Numbered from the stretch's first letter, positions 1 to 4,482 are shown. The stretch is DNA of 11,367 bases from UMGS363 sp051881775 (GCA_051881775.1 JBJEQN010000071.1:1-11367), one strand, 5' to 3'. Program-made: numbers and translations. The notes: a model not told the origin generated them from the letters alone.

Positions 1-2
1 GC

Positions 3-209
3 TTTTTTCATATGCTTTTACCATTAATTCTCGTACTTCTGTACTCAGCATTTTTACCACCTCTTTACTCTATTGTATCACTTGTGTCAAGTGTCTGGAT
101 ATTTATGTGGATTGCTATAATCATTACTTTGCTTGGTATTCTTACAGCTTACTATTCTTTCAGGCTATCATATAATTTGCTGATGAAGACCAAAGATATT
201 TTACTATAA
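3..209 (+). CDS. C-terminal part of a membrane protein (5' end outside the window)
   Basis: The reading frame is open from the first bases of the window and ends at TAA 207-209. An ATG at 12 exists, but no ribosome binding site can be seen and the frame continues upstream, so I treat this as the tail of a longer gene. The visible part is almost entirely hydrophobic, with two probable transmembrane segments (through LILVLLYSAFLPPLY and WIFMWIAIIITLLGILTAYY) and a short basic tail (RLSYNLLMKTKDILL). The family is not recognisable from so little sequence; a transporter or other integral membrane protein is likely. An IS630 insertion begins one base after the stop, so the coding sequence is intact at this end, but its probable terminator now lies 1.1 kb away at 1364-1394. 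Confidence 0.5.
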   Translation, partial: FFHMLLPLILVLLYSAFLPPLYSIVSLVSSVWIFMWIAIIITLLGILTAYYSFRLSYNLLMKTKDILL

Positions 210-222
210 TACTAAACACCAT

Positions 223-795
223 TTAAAAGCAGGATAAAATCCAATCTCTTCCTGTAATGCTTTTAATAGTTTCTTTAGACAATGAGCAGATAGTATCACA
301 GAGTCTGTCAACGACCTTTTGAAGTGTTTGAAACACTTCATTTTTAAAACCACGTTTTCTGATTTCTTTCCATATCTGCTCAATTGGATTCATTTCCGGG
401 GTATATGGCGGTATAAAAATAAGTTCAATATTTTCAGGTATTCTTAATGAACCTGATTTATGCCAAGCTGCTCCGTCACACGCCAATATGATTTTATCTC
501 TTGGAAATGTATTCGATAACTCTTCCAAAAACACATTCATACATTCGGTATTGCAATATGGCATAACCAGAAAACAGCTTTCACCTGTAAGCGGTTCAAC
601 TGCGCCATAAACATATCTGTATTCACGAATATGATGACAAGGTACAGATGGTCTTGTACCCTTTTTACACCAGCAATATTTAGGCTTGTTTATTCTGCCA
701 AAACCTGCTTCGTCCTGAAACATAAGACGGACACTATTATATTTATCGCGATTTAAATCGATAAAGTCACTCTCTACTGTTACTTTAATTTTTTT
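223..795 (-). CDS. IS630 transposase, C-terminal catalytic frame (orfB), read by -1 frameshift
   Basis: This is the DDE catalytic half of the IS630 transposase. The frame is open from the slippery run at 795-789, encoding IKVTVESDFIDLN and onward, without needing its own start; an internal ATG at 723 precedes FQDEAGFG. The motifs are the first Asp in FQDEAGFG, the second Asp in ILACDGAAWHKS, and the Glu in PPYTPEMNPIEQIW, which is the usual 'NPIE.iW' signature. I count 31 residues between the second Asp and the Glu, slightly shorter than the DD34E spacing typical of Tc1/mariner relatives. The frame offset between the two halves is exactly -1. The element looks capable of making an active transposase by programmed frameshifting. 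A simple inactivating one-base deletion is the alternative. Confidence 0.88.
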   Translation of the reverse strand, partial: KKIKVTVESDFIDLNRDKYNSVRLMFQDEAGFGRINKPKYCWCKKGTRPSVPCHHIREYRYVYGAVEPLTGESCFLVMPYCNTECMNVFLEELSNTFPRDKIILACDGAAWHKSGSLRIPENIELIFIPPYTPEMNPIEQIWKEIRKRGFKNEVFQTLQKVVDRLCDTICSLSKETIKSITGRDWILSCF

Positions 796-1271
796 GAGGC
801 TTCTATTGCCTCATCGCTTGCTTTTTGTGGGTGTTTGCTTCTTGGCATTACTTTGCGCCAACCGTGACGCTCTAACATTCGATAAATCTGACTTCCTCCA
901 ATGGAATGTCCAACTTTTTCGATGTATGCAGCTTTCAATTCATTAAGATCTACGATTTGACCTGCTTCGGCTTGTTTGGTGTATGCTGAAAGAAATTCTT
1001 TTTCTTCTTCGAAACTAAGATTTCTATGCATTCCGATTCGCTCCTTGGGAAGCAATGCTTCTATTCCACCGTCGTTAATATATGCGCTTACCCATTGACT
1101 TACCATTTTATTGGACGTATCCAATTTTTCAGCTATTTCGTGATTCGTCAATCCTTCTCCTCGAAGCTGTACTGCGTGTAGCCGTCTGTCCACTTTTTTG
1201 TCTGTTATTGTTTTTCTTATTTCTTCTATTTCAATCGCATTTTCTGCGCTGATTTTATATGTTTTAGGCAT
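780..1271 (-). CDS. IS630 transposase, N-terminal DNA-binding frame (orfA)
   Basis: This is the first frame of the split transposase. From the preferred start (ATG at 1271-1269, giving MPKTYKIS) it encodes about 163 residues. GGTGAT just upstream is the ribosome binding site; an in-frame ATG at 1283 lies further upstream. The start is supported by the second IS630 copy at 11336, whose protein begins MGKTYKIS after the same GGTGATGAAAA leader. The region around GEGLTNHEIAEKLDTSNKMV is a helix-turn-helix, followed by a second winged-helix-like domain ending in SQIYRMLERHGWR, as in IS630 N-terminal domains that bind the inverted repeats. The frame stops at 780-782, immediately after a run of seven A on the coding strand (795-789), phased A AAA AAA, which is a -1 slippery heptamer leading into the DDE frame. 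Confidence 0.88.
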   Translation of the reverse strand: MPKTYKISAENAIEIEEIRKTITDKKVDRRLHAVQLRGEGLTNHEIAEKLDTSNKMVSQWVSAYINDGGIEALLPKERIGMHRNLSFEEEKEFLSAYTKQAEAGQIVDLNELKAAYIEKVGHSIGGSQIYRMLERHGWRKVMPRSKHPQKASDEAIEASKKLK

Positions 1272-1277
1272 TTTCAT

Positions 1278-1320
1278 CACCAATTTTATTATACCATATT
1301 TTGTCGATTTTGTCTATAGT
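1278..1320 (-). promoter_or_regulatory. Promoter of the IS630 transposase
   Basis: On the minus strand a TAGACA -35-like hexamer is followed, 17 bases later, by TATAAT, then the GGTGATG leader of the transposase. The layout matches the better-conserved TTGACA-N17-TATAAT at the start of the second copy (11290-11318). Confidence 0.6.
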
Positions 1321-1363
1321 TTAATTGGTGTTTAGTATCAATATGAAAGCGGAAACCGACTCT

Positions 1364-1394
1364 GCAGCACTCCGTGAAAAGGGTGCTGCTTTTT
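1364..1394 (+). terminator. Rho-independent terminator of the upstream membrane-protein gene
   Basis: Stem GCAGCAC (1364-1370) / GTGCTGC (1383-1389) is followed by five T. Without the IS630 it would sit about 35 bases after the stop codon at 209, so it is best read as that gene's terminator, now displaced by the insertion. Confidence 0.75.
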
Positions 1395-1580
1395 ATGCTC
1401 ATATTACGAAATAGGCTGACCACCTACACATAGCTGCCTTAATGTTGAGCTATGCGACAAATGGGCAGCGGAAACCGACCCAAAGGCCAGAAGTATTTTT
1501 TTATTACCTCTGGAAGCCTTTACACCTTAGCGAACAAATCTCAGGTCTGGAAGAGAGGTATAAAAAACGCATACCGTTCA
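1395..1580. other. Chromosomal flank without a recognised gene
   Basis: About 190 bases between the terminator and the recombination site hold no convincing reading frame. Short pairings are visible: CATAGCT/AGCTATG around 1428-1455, AGCTGCC with GGGCAGC, and CCAGA/TCTGG flanking a T-rich loop near 1488-1515. A 12-base direct repeat GCGGAAACCGAC occurs at 1349-1360 and 1468-1479. A small structured RNA is possible, but it matches no RNA class I can name. No tRNA-like T-arm was seen. Confidence 0.3.
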
Positions 1581-1591
1581 CTCCGATTAGC

Positions 1592-1621
1592 AATTTCGCT
1601 AAATAACCGTTTTACGAGATT
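1592..1621 (+). other. Recombination site 1 (chromosome / element A junction, attL-like)
   Basis: The site reads AATTTCGCTAA, ATAACCGT, TTTACGAGATT: two imperfectly inverted 11-base arms around an 8-base centre. The left arm and ATAA are shared with sites 2 (4066-4095) and 3 (11127-11156) in the same orientation. The bases after CGCTAAATAA (1597-1606) differ between the sites, so strand exchange probably takes place at or just after this shared block. The dyad layout resembles XerC/XerD dif-type sites recognised by tyrosine recombinases. It is called an att site by inference from its position and repetition. Confidence 0.75.
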
Positions 1622-1673
1622 GGAGAGGGGCGTATGTGGGGTGAATCCAATTTCGTAAAACGTTTATTTAGCG
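1597..1673. repeat. 28-base inverted repeat made of two opposed att sites (ssDNA attP hairpin candidate)
   Basis: Positions 1597-1624 and 1646-1673 are reverse complements at 26 of 28 positions, separated by a 21-base loop. One difference is a C/T mismatch at the centre of the site, the other a G/T wobble. The right copy, read on the minus strand, is another complete att-like site (TCGCTAA, ATAAACGT, TTTACGAAATT). A further outer pairing, ACTCC (1580-1584) with GGAGT (1677-1681), is possible across an internal loop. Folded single-stranded DNA would present a duplex recombination site, as the two inverted attP copies of CTXphi do. Confidence 0.8.
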
Positions 1674-1688
1674 AGTGGAGTTCGGTCG

Positions 1689-1740
1689 TTCGCCGCCCCT
1701 CGCCACCTCTCGCCCCTTTAAAAATGCGAGGGGTGGCGAA
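1689..1740. repeat. Strong GC-rich hairpin at the left end of element A
   Basis: TTCGCCGCCCCTCGC (1689-1703) pairs with GCGAGGGGTGGCGAA (1726-1740) at 14 of 15 positions, leaving a 22-base loop. It begins 15 bases after the att inverted repeat. It has no following T run on the plus strand, so it is not an obvious terminator. A role in single-stranded DNA (second-strand origin or packaging) is possible but unproven. Confidence 0.65.
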
Positions 1741-1759
1741 CGGGCGAACGGAACGCCCT

Positions 1760-1776
1760 TTAGGTTGACAATGACA
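1760..1776. repeat. 17-base inverted repeat, left copy (element A)
   Basis: TTAGGTTGACAATGACA here is the exact reverse complement of 4051-4067, which abuts site 2 at the other end of element A. It contains TTGACA, but no matching -10 box lies at normal spacing. Confidence 0.7.
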
Positions 1777-1806
1777 CCACGGGCGAAGCCCCGCCCCCCG
1801 CAGGGG

Positions 1807-1838
1807 CTGCGCGATTTCAGCGCTTGACCCCGTAGCCG
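1807..1838 (+). repeat. 32-base direct repeat, left copy (element A)
   Basis: Identical to 3877-3908. It contains the small hairpin GCGC-GATTTCA-GCGC and ends with GTAGCCG, which begins the TGAC iterons. Each copy is preceded by a different hairpin: AGCCCC/GGGGCT here, GTCAC/GTGAC at the other copy. Confidence 0.75.
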
Positions 1839-2105
1839 TGACTACGGAGCCGTGACCCCCTTTGATGTGACATCGTAGCTGTGACATCGTAGCTGTGACA
1901 TCAAGGGGGTGTCCACCGAGCGCTTGCACACGCATTCTTACCCACATATGCGAACTGCGCTCGGCGGTCGCCCCCGTAGCTGTGACATCTAGGGGGTGTC
2001 TTCCGAGCGCTTGCACACGCATTCTTGCCCACACTTGCGAACTGCGCTCGGAAGGCTCCCCCGAAGCCGTGACTTCGAAGCCGTGACCCTCGTGCTGTGA
2101 CATCG
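1836..2105 (+). repeat. TGAC iteron-like repeats, left cluster
   Basis: TGAC recurs at 1839, 1853, 1868, 1882 and 1896 (steps of 14, 15, 14, 14), again at 1983, and at 2070, 2084, 2098 (steps of 14). The surrounding unit is roughly TGAC-WTCG-NAGC-NG. The same unit recurs near the right end of the element (3995-4043). Regular short direct repeats of this kind are typical of initiator-binding iterons or recombinase arm sites. Which applies here cannot be told from sequence. Confidence 0.65.
1891..2064. repeat. Two tandem 87-base repeats, each folding into a long hairpin
   Basis: Copy 1 is 1891-1977 and copy 2 is 1978-2064. Each has a 19-pair stem (1905-1923 with 1957-1975; 1992-2010 with 2044-2062) built from GGGGG, CCGAGCGC and their complements around a loop of about 33 bases. 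Where the copies differ in the stem, pairing is kept or improved: C1914-G1966 becomes T2001-A2053, and the A/C mismatch 1915/1965 becomes T2002-A2052. The 87-base period keeps a spurious reading frame open on the minus strand. Confidence 0.75.
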
Positions 2106-2135
2106 AAGCCCGACATTCACAAGGGTCGAAGGTCA

Positions 2136-2159
2136 AGCTGTCCCATTTTCGGGACAGCT
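2136..2159. repeat. Hairpin upstream of the element A Rep gene
   Basis: A perfect 9-pair stem AGCTGTCCC (2136-2144) / GGGACAGCT (2151-2159) with a 6-base ATTTTC loop. It could be the nicking hairpin of a rolling-circle origin, or a transcriptional element. No following T run is seen. Confidence 0.55.
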
Positions 2160-2247
2160 GTTCCGAAGCGCTTTGTTTCGTGTCCGTCCTCTCGCTTGGT
2201 TGTTGTTGATTATGGAAGTTTGATACTGTGTTACCCTTGCTCACGCT

Positions 2248-2265
2248 CCCCGCCTTGAGGCGGGG
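2248..2265. repeat. Short GC hairpin before the element A Rep gene
   Basis: CCCCGCC (2248-2254) and GGCGGGG (2259-2265) pair across a TTGA loop, followed by more G residues. It lies about 50 bases before the Rep start and may affect translation or transcription of that gene. Confidence 0.5.
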
Positions 2266-2315
2266 CGGGGGGGTGGTGTCCTCGTTGGTTGCAGGAGCGC
2301 CGCCTTTACTTGACT

Positions 2316-3053
2316 ATGTATCATTTTTCTATCATGAAGGCAACAATCAAGAACTTTGGTGGCATTTACAAGGTCGTTTTTCATCGTTTTTCTATTGGGG
2401 GCGTTGTCCCGTCCGCACCTGAGAAGGATAAAAACGGCGTTTCTGCGCTTGCTACCGTCAAGGAAGATAACAACCTTTGCAGGGCGAAGAGTAAAATAAG
2501 GGAATACGCACTTTGCAACGATTGGTCGCACTTTATCACCCTTACGGTAGCACCCGATAAACAGAATAGATACGACATTGACGGGTATGTAAAGGCGCTT
2601 GGGGCGTGGATAGGCAATTACAACCGTAAATATGGCTGTAAGCTGAAATATCTGCTTATTCCCGAACAACACAAGAATGGCGCTTGGCATATGCACGGCT
2701 TATTCTCGGGGGTCGCTCCCGATAGTGTCTGTGTGAATGAACACGGCTATTTGGATATGCCTTATTATGCGCAGAGGTTCGGCTTCATCAGCCTGTCTGT
2801 TATTCGTGACAAGACGAAATGCGCCGCTTACATAACGAAGTACGTTTCGAAGGCTGTCGGCAGTACTGCAATAGCCGTATGCAAGCACAGCTATTATCAC
2901 AGTCAAGGTCTGAACGTTGCCGAGGAAGTCGGAGAGGTCGATGTAAGGCAGATTCCCGAGGGCGTATGGACGAACGACTATTGCGGCGTTGCTTGGTGCA
3001 ATTATGATGAAGCACTCGCCGAGTTGCTCGACAAGAGCGGCTCTGTATTTTAG
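2316..3053 (+). CDS. HUH rolling-circle replication initiator of element A
   Basis: This is a probable endonuclease that nicks the plus strand at the element's origin and stays covalently bound through tyrosine, starting rolling-circle replication. From the ATG at 2316 it has 245 residues. Motif 1 is HFITLTV (residues 72-78). Motif 2 is the HUH box HMHGLF (metal-binding His125 and His127). Motif 3 is YITKYVSK (Tyr172 and Tyr176, three residues apart, with Lys175), the pattern of phage-type initiators related to microvirus and G2P-like Rep proteins. The start is uncertain: no good ribosome binding site lies at normal distance from this ATG. GGAG at 2294-2297 is 18 bases away and would better serve TTG 2310; the frame is also open from TTG 2289. 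The protein is of a different family from the Rep of element B, which argues that A and B replicate independently. Confidence 0.85.
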   Translation: MYHFSIMKATIKNFGGIYKVVFHRFSIGGVVPSAPEKDKNGVSALATVKEDNNLCRAKSKIREYALCNDWSHFITLTVAPDKQNRYDIDGYVKALGAWIGNYNRKYGCKLKYLLIPEQHKNGAWHMHGLFSGVAPDSVCVNEHGYLDMPYYAQRFGFISLSVIRDKTKCAAYITKYVSKAVGSTAIAVCKHSYYHSQGLNVAEEVGEVDVRQIPEGVWTNDYCGVAWCNYDEALAELLDKSGSVF

Positions 3054-3068
3054 TCAGAGAGCCGTTTG
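3038..3068 (+). terminator. Weak hairpin after the element A Rep gene
   Basis: CGGCTCT (3038-3044) can pair with AGAGCCG (3058-3064), followed by only TTT. The stop codon lies in the loop. It may attenuate read-through from Rep into the recombinase gene rather than stop it. Confidence 0.4.
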
Positions 3069-3113
3069 GCGGTTTGAGTTAACACTTTAAGGATTGACAA
3101 ATGGGGGGATAAA

Positions 3114-3620
3114 ATGAGGTCTGGAGCGCTTCCGAGGACGGTTTTCAACCATCTTCTTGCCGGTATGATGCCCGCGAATGCGCTTGCTATTGAGGTTTCG
3201 CTCAATTACGGAATGCGCATTGGGGATGTGCTGAAATTGCACGTTTCGGATGTGGAAAAGGGCAGATTCACATACAAAGAGGAAAAAACGGGCAAGTCAA
3301 GGCGGGTCACGCTCAGCCGTGAAATGCAAACTCGCTTGCTCGCTCAGAGCGGGCGCGTGTGGGTTTTCGAACACCGTCTTGATTGGCGCAAGCACCGCAC
3401 GCGTCAGGCGGTTTATAAAGACCTTAAGCGCATTGCAAAGGCGTTCCGCTTGGAGCGTGGCTGTAGTCCGCATTCTGCCCGTAAGACGTATTCTGTAGAG
3501 CGTTATAAGGAGTTCGGCGGCGACATTAAGAGGGTACAGCGGCTTTTGAACCACTCAAACGAAGCTGTCACTATGCTTTATGCTATGGCGGCAGATTTGA
3601 CGGAAAAAATGAAAAAATAG
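3114..3620 (+). CDS. Minimal tyrosine recombinase (catalytic domain only), integrase of element A
   Basis: This enzyme would cut and rejoin DNA at the element's att sites through a 3'-phosphotyrosine. All catalytic residues can be seen: Arg35 in GMRIGDVL, Lys58 in KEEKTGKSRR, His120-x-x-Arg123 in SPHSARKTY, His147 in LLNHSNE and the nucleophile Tyr156 in MLYAMAA. At 168 residues it lacks the N-terminal core-binding (SAM-like) domain of Xer and lambda-type integrases, yet it has a clear start: ATG after GGGGGGAT. It is therefore a small, naturally short recombinase rather than an obvious truncation. It lies 61 bases after the Rep stop, probably in the same transcript. It is the only recombinase between the three att sites, so it may also serve the neighbouring inovirus. 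The alternative is that both elements use the host XerC/XerD. Confidence 0.88.
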   Translation: MRSGALPRTVFNHLLAGMMPANALAIEVSLNYGMRIGDVLKLHVSDVEKGRFTYKEEKTGKSRRVTLSREMQTRLLAQSGRVWVFEHRLDWRKHRTRQAVYKDLKRIAKAFRLERGCSPHSARKTYSVERYKEFGGDIKRVQRLLNHSNEAVTMLYAMAADLTEKMKK

Positions 3621-3623
3621 GTC

Positions 3624-3652
3624 TTGACAAATAACTCTGAGTATGCTATAAT
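3624..3652 (+). promoter_or_regulatory. Consensus promoter downstream of the recombinase gene
   Basis: TTGACA (3624-3629), 17 bases, TATAAT (3647-3652): a perfect sigma-70/sigma-A promoter four bases after the recombinase stop, with no substantial gene downstream. Its first 12 bases (GTCTTGACAAAT, 3621-3632) are the same as those of the promoter at the right end of element B (11071). Confidence 0.8.
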
Positions 3653-3659
3653 AGCCTTG

Positions 3660-3806
3660 TGAGTGAGGGTAACACCCCATGCGCCAACGGTGAGTAGTAA
3701 CCACCAATACAGCGTATGGGGGTTATTCATATTCACACGAAAAAACAAGGAAGGAGCAGATACTGGCAGTATGACACACTTGTTCTTTTCCTTTGTCAAC
3801 AATAGC
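3660..3806 (+). ncRNA. Possible structured non-coding RNA of element A
   Basis: The strong promoter just upstream would start transcription near 3660. The transcript has a long stem between the region of AACACCCCATGCGC (3670-3683) and GCGTATGGGGGTT (3712-3724), enclosing GGTG/CACC. A second fold has ACAAGGAA and TTCCTTTGT around the perfect ATACT-GGC-AGTAT hairpin (3760-3772). No protein-sized frame is present; only a 16-codon frame from ATG 3771, with AGGAG 14 bases upstream, could be translated. Candidate roles are a regulatory RNA for Rep or the recombinase, or an RNA-primed second-strand origin. No known RNA family was recognised. Confidence 0.45.
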
Positions 3807-3876
3807 CAATGCGGCGTTTGAGCATACCTTCGCACGGGTTAGAGGAGTGCGCCCCGTCACGGAGCTTGCGGAGTGA

Positions 3877-3908
3877 CTGCGCGATTTCAGCGCTTGACCC
3901 CGTAGCCG
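3877..3908 (+). repeat. 32-base direct repeat, right copy (element A)
   Basis: Identical to 1807-1838. It is preceded by the hairpin GTCAC/GTGAC (around 3856-3877). Its presence near both ends means that in a circular form the two copies would lie a few hundred bases apart on either side of the joined att site. Confidence 0.75.
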
Positions 3909-3939
3909 GGACACCGCAGACCGACCCACAGAAGTCAGG

Positions 3940-3983
3940 GCGGCGGCGACAAGTCTTTGTGCATTCCTGCACATCGCCGCCGC
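3940..3983. repeat. Nested hairpin near the right end of element A
   Basis: GCGGCGGCGA (3940-3949) pairs perfectly with TCGCCGCCGC (3974-3983). Inside the loop GTGCA (3959-3963) pairs with TGCAC (3968-3972). It is a very stable two-part hairpin in single-stranded DNA or RNA, with no T run after it. A packaging or second-strand origin role is possible. Confidence 0.65.
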
Positions 3984-3994
3984 TCTGGCTTCGA

Positions 3995-4043
3995 TGACTG
4001 ACTTCGGAGCGGTGACATTCATCGCTGACTTCGAAGCAGTGAC
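3995..4043 (+). repeat. TGAC iteron-like repeats, right cluster
   Basis: TGAC occurs at 3995, 3999, 4013, 4026 and 4040, mostly 13-14 bases apart, in the same unit as the left cluster (for example TGACTTCGGAGCGG and TGACTTCGAAGCAG). It ends 20 bases before site 2. Confidence 0.6.
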
Positions 4044-4050
4044 ATGCACC

Positions 4051-4067
4051 TGTCATTGTCAACCTAA
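4051..4067. repeat. 17-base inverted repeat, right copy (element A)
   Basis: TGTCATTGTCAACCTAA is the exact reverse complement of 1760-1776. It runs directly into the left arm of site 2, so it is part of the right terminus of element A. Confidence 0.7.
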
Positions 4068-4095
4068 TTGCGCTAAATAAAAGTTAAAATCAAAC
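4066..4095 (+). other. Recombination site 2 (element A / element B junction)
   Basis: It reads AATTGCGCTAA, ATAAAAGT, then a diverged right half (TAAAATCAAAC). It shares CGCTAAATAA with sites 1 and 3 in the same orientation and lies where GC-rich A gives way to AT-rich B. The degenerate right half is expected if that half is the phage's own attP sequence rather than the chromosomal arm. Confidence 0.72.
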
Positions 4096-4140
4096 GGCAA
4101 CAGCTGCGGAGCTTCTCGGCTCCCTGCTCTTGCCGTTTTT
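4092..4140 (+). terminator. Terminator at the left end of element B
   Basis: AAACGGCAA (4092-4100) pairs with TTGCCGTTT (4130-4138), with an inner GGAGC/GCTCC hairpin, followed by a T-rich run. It lies 12 bases inside the element. In the excised circle it would be directly downstream of the outward promoter at 11074-11103. Confidence 0.75.
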
Positions 4141-4447
4141 GTTTATTTTGCCTTTTCACGCTCTCCGATCGTAGCTTATCGTCACCAAATAAAAGTCATT
4201 TTGCACAAATTTATTTGTTTTTCCGTTTTTGTTTGGGTGCTGCACCCCCTTGTCAACATTAAAAAGTCAACTGTTTGTCCGAGAATGTAACGGACGTGCG
4301 GCGATATACTTTTTTTTCCGTTTTTGTTTGGCGGACTGCCCAGCGGCAAGCGCCCCCCGGCGACACAGTAACAGCACACAATAAAGTAACGGCTCGGGGC
4401 GGGGGAACGACTTTTTTTCCTCTTAAACTCTTCTGCCTAAAAAATTT
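4141..4447. other. Non-coding left region of element B with small hairpins and a 19-base repeat
   Basis: About 300 bases without a credible gene. A 19-base direct repeat, TTTTTCCGTTTTTGTTTGG, lies at 4218-4236 and 4313-4331. Hairpins are GGGTGC/GCACCC (4235-4247), GTCCG/CGGAC (4277-4295) and a GC-rich cluster near 4331-4360 (TGCC/GGCA). The stretch at 4183-4212 looks like a degenerate att site (AAATAAAAGT followed by TTTTGC and AAATT). This is a plausible place for a replication origin or packaging signal, but nothing here proves it. Confidence 0.4.
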
Positions 4448-4482
4448 CCGCCGTTCAAGTTAATTTTCACGGCGGTTTTTTT
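4448..4482. terminator. Bidirectional terminator after the leftward repressor operon
   Basis: Stem CCGCCGT (4448-4454) / ACGGCGG (4469-4475) with seven T on the plus strand and, read leftward, AAATTTTTT on the minus strand. It closes the repressor operon and would also stop rightward transcription from the non-coding region. Confidence 0.8.

Larger units (their letters stand above)
212..1335 (-). mobile_element. IS630-family insertion sequence, apparently complete
   Basis: Inverted ends TACTAAACACCATTTAAA (210-227) and, read on the minus strand, TACTAAACACCAATTAAA (1337-1320) match at 17 of 18 positions. The outermost TA at each end is the duplicated target dinucleotide expected of the IS630/Tc1/mariner group. 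The roughly 1.1 kb length and a transposase split into N-terminal helix-turn-helix and C-terminal DDE frames fit the family. Rejoining the flanks across one TA places a gene's stop codon (207-209) just upstream of a hairpin terminator (1364-1394), which supports the boundaries. Confidence 0.9.
1607..4080 (+). mobile_element. Element A: capsid-less element with HUH Rep and tyrosine recombinase (putative satellite)
   Basis: The boundaries are the shared CGCTAAATAA blocks of sites 1 and 2. The element is plainly more GC-rich than both the chromosome flank and element B. It encodes only two convincing proteins, an HUH rolling-circle initiator and a short tyrosine recombinase. The rest is non-coding DNA with strong hairpins, TGAC iterons at both ends, a 32-base direct repeat and a 17-base inverted repeat near the ends. 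The absence of any coat or assembly gene, together with its position directly before an inovirus sharing the same att sites, suggests a satellite. A small integrative plasmid-like element or a degenerate phage are alternatives. Confidence 0.65.

Noticed and set aside
1395..1560. tRNA, tmRNA or 6S RNA gene in the chromosomal flank
   Set aside because: No T-arm consensus, CCA end or other class-specific motif could be found.
1889..2064. CRISPR array
   Set aside because: Only two long tandem copies exist, with no spacers and no cas genes. They are hairpin repeats.
1612..2244. Minus-strand open frame of 210 codons over the left non-coding region of element A
   Set aside because: It runs through the att hairpin and the 87-base and 14-base repeats. 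Its amino-acid repeats simply mirror these DNA repeats (87 is a multiple of three). No ribosome binding site or domain is seen.
3297..3554. Minus-strand frame opposite the recombinase gene
   Set aside because: It is a shadow of the recombinase, whose catalytic motifs are all on the plus strand.
3771..3821. 16-codon frame starting MTHLFFFSFV
   Set aside because: Ribosome binding site AGGAG is 14 bases away, the start lies in a hairpin, and the frame is very short. Mentioned only as part of the possible RNA.
3796..4062. Minus-strand frames over the right end of element A sharing ATGSSAEIAQ with the 1612-2244 frame
   Set aside because: The shared peptide is the translation of the 32-base direct repeat and TGAC units. 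Structured non-coding DNA explains it better.
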